From Sorangium cellulosum (lineage in GTDB: Bacteria > Myxococcota_A > Polyangia > Polyangiales > Polyangiaceae), in the NCBI RefSeq assembly GCF_004135735.1, contig NZ_CP012670.1, positions 124,001-188,000 of the forward strand: a stretch of 64,000 nucleotides of DNA, written 5' to 3'. Position numbers and translations under genes: made by a program. Positions 61,151 to 64,000 of the stretch are shown in pieces. How positions within the stretch are numbered: the first letter of the stretch is position 1; every line of letters begins with the position of its first letter. Below the pieces are notes generated by a model. The model was not told the DNA's origin. It did not search any database and saw only the letters and a list, made by a program, of their open reading frames with translations.

Positions 61151-62359
61151 TCAGAGGAAGCTGTGCTGCGCGCCCACCTGGGTGTGGGTCGTGCCCGTGG
61201 CGAGCCGCTGCGCCGCTGCCTGGATCTTCTTCGGCGTGATCTCGTAAGTCGCGTCCAGATCGACCGAGATGCCGGCGCCGATGTTGACCTCGAGCTTGCC
61301 GGCGATGCAGATGTCCATCATCAGCGCGAGCGTGATGTCGAGCACCGTCCCCATCGTGATCGACTGCTCGCTCCCGATCGTCAGCTCCGAGACGTCGCCC
61401 GACACGATCTCGGTCTCGGAGCCGATGATCGTGGATACCGTGTTTCCGATGGTCGTGTCCTTGATCGACGGGCACACCGTGGTGCTCGTCATCGACGACG
61501 CCGTGGTCGTGTCGGTCATCGAGGTGACGGTGGTGGTGCTCGTCATCGACGTGGCCTTCGTCGTGCTCTCGATCGCGCCGGCGCACTCGGTCGTGTCGCG
61601 CATGGTCTTGGCGGTGGTCGTCGACTCGATGACGTCGGCCCAGGTCTCGTCCTTGATCGACGGCACCGGCAGCGCCGAGGAGCCGGTGTACGACTCGATC
61701 GACCGCGCCCACGTCCGATCCGTGATGCGAGGGTTCTCCTTGCCCTTCGCGGGCGCCGCGCTCCCGGTGATGCTCTCCTTGAGGTTGCCCGAATAGACGT
61801 CGTGCGTGTCGCCGTGGTACGTCGTGAACACGTCGCCTTTGATGCTCTCCTCGATCACGCGCCACGTACCGTCGTAGTTCTGCACCCAGCGGATCTCGCT
61901 GCTGCCCTCGAACGTGATGCCCGTCTCCGAGACGTGCCCGCCCGAGACGTCCCAGCCGGAGTCGTGGTCCTGCCGGCCGCGAACCAGCATGCGGTAGTTG
62001 CCCTGCACGACCTCGACCTTGTCGCCGCGGGTCGTCGTGATGCGGTTTCCGTCGGAGTGGTCGCGCCAGCCACCCTTGGTGTGGAGCTTCGCCGTCTCCG
62101 CCTTTCGCTCCGCGACCGGGGTGAACTGAGGGCAGCCGTCACGCACGCGGTCGTCGTCCACGAACGACGTGACGAGCGCCGCGAGGTCCTCGCCGGAGGC
62201 GCGCGGCGCGCCCGGGCTCGCGGCGATGGACGGGTCCTTCACCGCGCCGAGGCGCAGATACGACGTCATCGCCTCGGCCTCGCTCGGCGCGTTGTTGAAG
62301 TTCGGCGCCTCGATGAGGATGTACTTGCCGCTGACGCCTTCGCCCTCTCTCTGGCCCAT
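61151..62359 (-). CDS. VgrG-like spike/beta-helix protein of the secretion cassette
   Basis: A 402-residue protein, first gene of the cassette. The N-terminal third is compact (YILIEAPNFNNAPSEAEAMT, then LAALVTSFVDDDRVRDGCPQ). The rest is a long series of short strands with Asn/Thr/Ser-rich turns: NRITTTRGDKVEVVQGNYRM, then a Thr/Ser/Met-rich series (TSTTTVTSMTDTTTASSMTS) and SELTIGSEQSITMGTVLDIT. This matches the needle-like beta-helix of the C-terminal part of VgrG/gp5-type spikes rather than full VgrG. Start at ATG 62359 was preferred to a codon 36 nt upstream. Confidence 0.65.
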   Translation of the reverse strand: MGQREGEGVSGKYILIEAPNFNNAPSEAEAMTSYLRLGAVKDPSIAASPGAPRASGEDLAALVTSFVDDDRVRDGCPQFTPVAERKAETAKLHTKGGWRDHSDGNRITTTRGDKVEVVQGNYRMLVRGRQDHDSGWDVSGGHVSETGITFEGSSEIRWVQNYDGTWRVIEESIKGDVFTTYHGDTHDVYSGNLKESITGSAAPAKGKENPRITDRTWARSIESYTGSSALPVPSIKDETWADVIESTTTAKTMRDTTECAGAIESTTKATSMTSTTTVTSMTDTTTASSMTSTTVCPSIKDTTIGNTVSTIIGSETEIVSGDVSELTIGSEQSITMGTVLDITLALMMDICIAGKLEVNIGAGISVDLDATYEITPKKIQAAAQRLATGTTHTQVGAQHSFL

Positions 62360-62506
62360 GCGCGCTAGGAGACCGAGGGGAACATCGCTTGTCAAGGGCG
62401 CGCGCCCCCGTCGCAGCGCCTGGCTCCCGGCGGCGCCGAGGTGGAGCGCGAGCGGTTTGCCACGGCGTGCGGGGCGCGCGCGACGGCGCGCCGCAGGTCC
62501 GAGCGT

Positions 62507-63136
62507 TCACTCCTCGCAGAGCTCGAAATGCGTTTGCCTCGCGTCCAGGGACGCGGCGCGTTGCTCGGCGGCCTCGAGCAGCGTCGGGCTGGCGTCGAAG
62601 AGCGAGCCCGTCCCCGGCCAGTACAAGGTCGAGCCCGATTCACACAAGGTCACGAGCACGGGCCCTCCGGGCAACGAGCTCGATTCGCCTCGTTCGACCG
62701 CGGCGATGTAGCTGAGCCGGCTGCGGGGCGAGCCGCGGAGCGTGCGGAGCACCTCGGCGTGGTAGGTCAGCAGATCTCCGTCGGCCGTAGACGCTCGCTC
62801 GACCTTGATGTGCCGAACGAGCGCGGTGACCGGGGTCTGCGCCATGGCCGTCCTCAGCCCTTCGAGCTCCAGCGCCGCGCGCGACGCCGGCGCGTCGACG
62901 GCCGGCGCTGGCGCGCTGGCTCGACGAGGCGCCGGGGGCATCGGCGAGACAGCGGGAGGCGCGTCGATGGACGGTGCGTCAACGGACGTTCCGGCGACAG
63001 GGGACGGGTGGGCAGAGCCCTCGTGAGCGGCGGGATCCTCGCCTGCGGCCTCGGCCATGGGAGACTTCGTGGCGCATGGTCGACCACATGACGCTCCCAT
63101 GAGCACGGTGAGCAGCGCCCATCGCGTCAAGCTCAT
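62507..63136 (-). CDS. hypothetical secreted protein, possible lipoprotein
   Basis: A 209-residue protein. The signal-like start MSLTRWALLTVLMGASCGRP ends at a weak lipobox (GASC). A Pro/Ala/Ser-rich linker covers about 25-85. The folded part has LEGLRTAMAQTPVTALVRHI, EVLRTLRGSPRSRLSYIAAV, GGPVLVTLCESGSTLYWPGT and SLDARQTHFELCEE, with two cysteines likely paired. It is placed between the serpin and the secretion cassette, all on the minus strand. No family recognised. Confidence 0.7.
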   Translation of the reverse strand: MSLTRWALLTVLMGASCGRPCATKSPMAEAAGEDPAAHEGSAHPSPVAGTSVDAPSIDAPPAVSPMPPAPRRASAPAPAVDAPASRAALELEGLRTAMAQTPVTALVRHIKVERASTADGDLLTYHAEVLRTLRGSPRSRLSYIAAVERGESSSLPGGPVLVTLCESGSTLYWPGTGSLFDASPTLLEAAEQRAASLDARQTHFELCEE

Positions 63137-63198
63137 CTCCTCGACAGCCTACCACGTCCGGCGGTGTCCCGGGGACCCTTCAAGGCGGGGCGCGCGGA

Positions 63199-64000
63199 TC
63201 AGCTCGCGCTGGGGTCGGCGACGCGGCCGATGAACAGGACGCTGCCCGTCGCGTTGTCGCGGATGAGGAACAGGAAAGGATTCACGAGCGCGAGCGACGC
63301 CGGCGGGGGCGCCGACTCGTCGCCGACGATGACCGCGGTCGCGGCCGCCGCCTCGGTGCCGGCCTCGTTCACGCCGACGAACGCCTTGTGGATGACGTCC
63401 TGGATGTAGGGCCGTCCCGTGGCGTTGATCCCGGTGAAGTCCGCGGCGCCGGACGTGAACGCGATCTCCATCCCCATTTCCTTCAGCGTGTCCTTGAGGC
63501 TCAGCGCGTATTCGAACTTGAACCTGGGCATCGTGGTGTCGACCTGGTGCTCGCTCATCGCGCCGACGATGCCGTCGACCTTCGCCGCGTCGAGCGACGC
63601 CTCGAACGCGTCGAGCGTGCCCTCCTCCGGCAGGAGGATCACCATCGACAGCTCGTTCCCGTCGTAGGGCATCGCGACCGCCTGGTAGCCGTCGCCCTCG
63701 GCGTACGGCATCTCCAGGCTGCCGTGCATCAGGGGCACGGTCACGTCGGTCCCGTCGGCCCTCACGAACCGGCCGTCCTCCGTCGCGGCGGGCTCGAACG
63801 GGGTGCGCCACGCGGCGTTGAAGTAGATGGCGTTCGTGAGGATCAGCACCGTCTCGGGGGTGATCGCCTCGACGGGCACCAGATCTTCGATCTTGCCCTC
63901 GGTCTGCTCGCTGACCCAGCCGTTGACGAGATCGACCGCCTCCCGCGGGTGCCCCAAGAAGTCCACGACGCGCATGCCAGCGCCGTAGTTCAGCGCGAGC
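63199..64000 (-). CDS. serpin (protease inhibitor), 5' end outside the window
   Basis: 267 C-terminal residues of a canonical serpin are visible. VVDFLGHPREAVDLVNGWVS and TEGKIEDLV are helix/strand markers. ILTNAIYFNAAWRTPFEP is the signature strand, followed by MPYDGNELSMVILLPEEGTL and DTTMPRFKFEYALSLKDTL. The reactive-centre hinge GVNEAGTEAAAATAVIVG keeps the small-residue rule for inhibitory serpins, and ALVNPFLFLIRDNATGSVLF is the closing strand. It should trap a serine or cysteine protease covalently. The N-terminus, including any signal peptide, is missing. It lies upstream, on the same strand, of the cassette that ends with a DUF4150-S41 protease. Confidence 0.93.
   Translation of the reverse strand, partial: LALNYGAGMRVVDFLGHPREAVDLVNGWVSEQTEGKIEDLVPVEAITPETVLILTNAIYFNAAWRTPFEPAATEDGRFVRADGTDVTVPLMHGSLEMPYAEGDGYQAVAMPYDGNELSMVILLPEEGTLDAFEASLDAAKVDGIVGAMSEHQVDTTMPRFKFEYALSLKDTLKEMGMEIAFTSGAADFTGINATGRPYIQDVIHKAFVGVNEAGTEAAAATAVIVGDESAPPPASLALVNPFLFLIRDNATGSVLFIGRVADPSAS

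Noticed and set aside
56996..61239. Long plus-strand frames opposite the pentapeptide and DUF2169 genes
   Set aside because: They mirror the 15-bp periodicity of the pentapeptide repeats. The minus-strand products match known families and have coupled starts.
55484..62359. Complete type VI secretion system
   Set aside because: Only tip, adaptor and cargo-type genes are present. No sheath, tube, baseplate or ATPase genes are in the window, so only a cargo cassette is claimed.

Overview
The window comes from a very GC-rich genome that looks like a myxobacterium of the Sorangium/Polyangium type. Evidence: many lipoproteins with long Gly/Ser/Thr-rich linkers behind the lipobox, kelch proteins with MYXO-CTERM-like tails, two paired DUF1592/DUF1552 secreted-protein modules, PAAR-like (DUF4150) effector genes with DUF2169, DUF3540 and pentapeptide-repeat partners, and dispersed intergenic repeats. 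No rRNA, tRNA, CRISPR array, complete insertion sequence or phage was recognised. All family calls were made by reading the sequence; no database search was run.

Layout. 1-1755: a gene tail, a UbiA-family prenyltransferase and a lycopene-cyclase-domain membrane protein. 1821-4174: a Cys-rich repeat secreted protein with an upstream hairpin and a 22-bp minisatellite. 4401-7122: CPA1 antiporter, ferritin-like protein and Uma2 nuclease. 7262-12363: a polymorphic-toxin operon of a DUF4150-RHS protein with a small C-terminal tip, followed after 14 nt by a protein that reads as a highly divergent serpin. 12740-14720: xseA-xseB, with an unusual N-terminal domain on XseA. 15040-19602: small ORFs, a lipoprotein hydrolase, a 122-bp MITE-like element, an aldo/keto reductase, an AraC regulator and a GyrI-like domain protein. 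19710-24751: P450, lipoprotein, SelO and YkgJ-like protein. 24755-31853: two DUF1592/DUF1552 pairs transcribed divergently. 32119-41486: linker-type lipoproteins including a CE15-like esterase, a zinc-ribbon/MopE-like small protein divergent from a radical SAM/SPASM enzyme, and a VOC protein. 41854-46460: two tandem kelch lipoproteins. 46582-52499: ALO-type FAD oxidase, leuD-leuC, a divergent LysR regulator and a GST. 52571-55465: a large protein with a split EEP nuclease fold and an acidic tail. 55484-62359: a five-gene cassette of type VI secretion type (spike-like, DUF2169-pentapeptide, pentapeptide, DUF3540, DUF4150-S41 protease). 62507-64000: a lipoprotein and a canonical serpin cut by the window edge.

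The most interesting theme is protease-type secreted effectors together with serpins. The RHS tip carries a His-Gly/Cys arrangement like clan CD (caspase/CPD-type) cysteine peptidases, and the gene directly after it, where an immunity gene normally sits, appears to have a serpin fold with a recognisable reactive-centre hinge. The second PAAR-like protein carries an intact S41 Ser/Lys peptidase domain, and a canonical serpin lies upstream of its cassette. The hypothesis that serpins act as immunity proteins or partners of PAAR-linked proteases is inference, but it is directly testable.

Starts were chosen by signal peptide, family N-terminus and ribosome-binding site. Several use GTG, or have a close alternative, as noted in the entries.
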